This document shows, piece after piece, positions 57,015 to 57,036 of a stretch of 57,036 nt of DNA (position 1 is its first letter; each line of letters opens with the position of its first letter). The notes beneath the pieces are model-generated. The model was not told where the DNA came from and made no database searches. It saw nothing but the letters and a program-made list of their open reading frames with translations. Source of the stretch: JBAZYK01 sp964582265 (GTDB lineage Bacteria > Patescibacteriota > Gracilibacteria > UBA1369). Both the position numbers and the translations under genes were made by a program. The stretch covers positions 1-57,036 of the forward strand of contig CAZOQT010000004.1 in NCBI GenBank assembly GCA_964582265.1, written 5' to 3'.

Positions 57015-57036
57015 ATAAATTTTGCGAATCTAAATA

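Noticed and set aside
1..57036. UGA reassigned to glycine as in Gracilibacteria
   Set aside because: Conserved genes are full length without internal UGA, and UGA ends several genes, including the kinase gene whose stop overlaps the next start.
1..57036. Insertion sequences or prophage
   Set aside because: I find no transposase, integrase, terminal inverted repeats with target duplications, or phage structural genes.

Overview
The window looks like chromosomal DNA of a low-GC bacterium of the Candidate Phyla Radiation (Patescibacteria). The evidence is a compact housekeeping set, a small type IV pilus locus, four S-layer-homology (SLH) proteins, many short membrane or lipoproteins of unknown function, and almost no recognisable Shine-Dalgarno sequences. 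The SLH proteins and standard genetic code would fit a Peregrinibacteria-like lineage. UGA ends several genes here (for example at 1592, 21299, 35843 and 48596), and no long gene needs UGA readthrough, so the UGA=Gly code of Gracilibacteria/Absconditabacteria is excluded. The lineage assignment is inference. A run of ten Ns at 32835-32844 shows this is a scaffold from a draft or metagenome assembly.

Layout. 0-1.6 kb: rplJ-rplL on the minus strand behind a structured L10 leader with an attenuator. 1.6-9.4 kb: an unknown protein, miaA, a DUF1801 protein, two DHH phosphoesterases (recJ and an NrnA-like gene), yebC and a glycerophosphodiester phosphodiesterase. 9.4-17.4 kb (minus): malic enzyme with a lipoprotein, an SLH protein, two exported thioredoxin-fold proteins, hisS, tsaD and an unknown gene. 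17.5-25.3 kb: a CCA-adding-type enzyme, an RlmD-like methyltransferase, yajQ, a secreted FAD oxidoreductase carrying SLH repeats, rlmH and a second SLH protein. 25.3-33 kb: a DUF5667 protein, a Memo-like/CapA lipoprotein, a beta-CASP nuclease, tRNA-Gly(UCC), an Smr protein, a GT2 glycosyltransferase, and an M16 peptidase broken by the assembly gap. 33-41.5 kb: mostly envelope proteins, among them a lipoprotein, an acyltransferase and an SLH protein, plus UPF0489 and DedA. 41.5-43.3 kb: rsmE and nadA. 43.4-52.4 kb: type IV pilus genes in two minus-strand blocks, with a plus-strand sensor kinase and receiver protein between them. 52.4-57 kb: an RlmI-like methyltransferase, tRNA-Gly(CCC), a class A penicillin-binding protein, a 34-residue lysine-rich peptide, rnhA and trxA.

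How the parts fit. Much of the window serves the cell surface: SLH proteins tethered to the wall, a PBP to build the wall, exported thiol oxidoreductases that could fold Cys-containing exported proteins (the major pilin has four Cys outside its signal), and a pilus with an adjacent two-component system. The rest is translation and RNA maintenance.

The least conventional signals are regulatory. Several genes have a -10 box ending exactly seven bases before the start codon, which predicts leaderless mRNAs. Many promoters share an extended -10 of the form TGnTAnAAT. The sensor kinase start is preceded by two three-codon ORFs joined to each other and to the gene by ATGA overlaps. Among proteins, the SLH-tethered FAD oxidoreductase and the Memo-like/CapA fusion are the most unusual.
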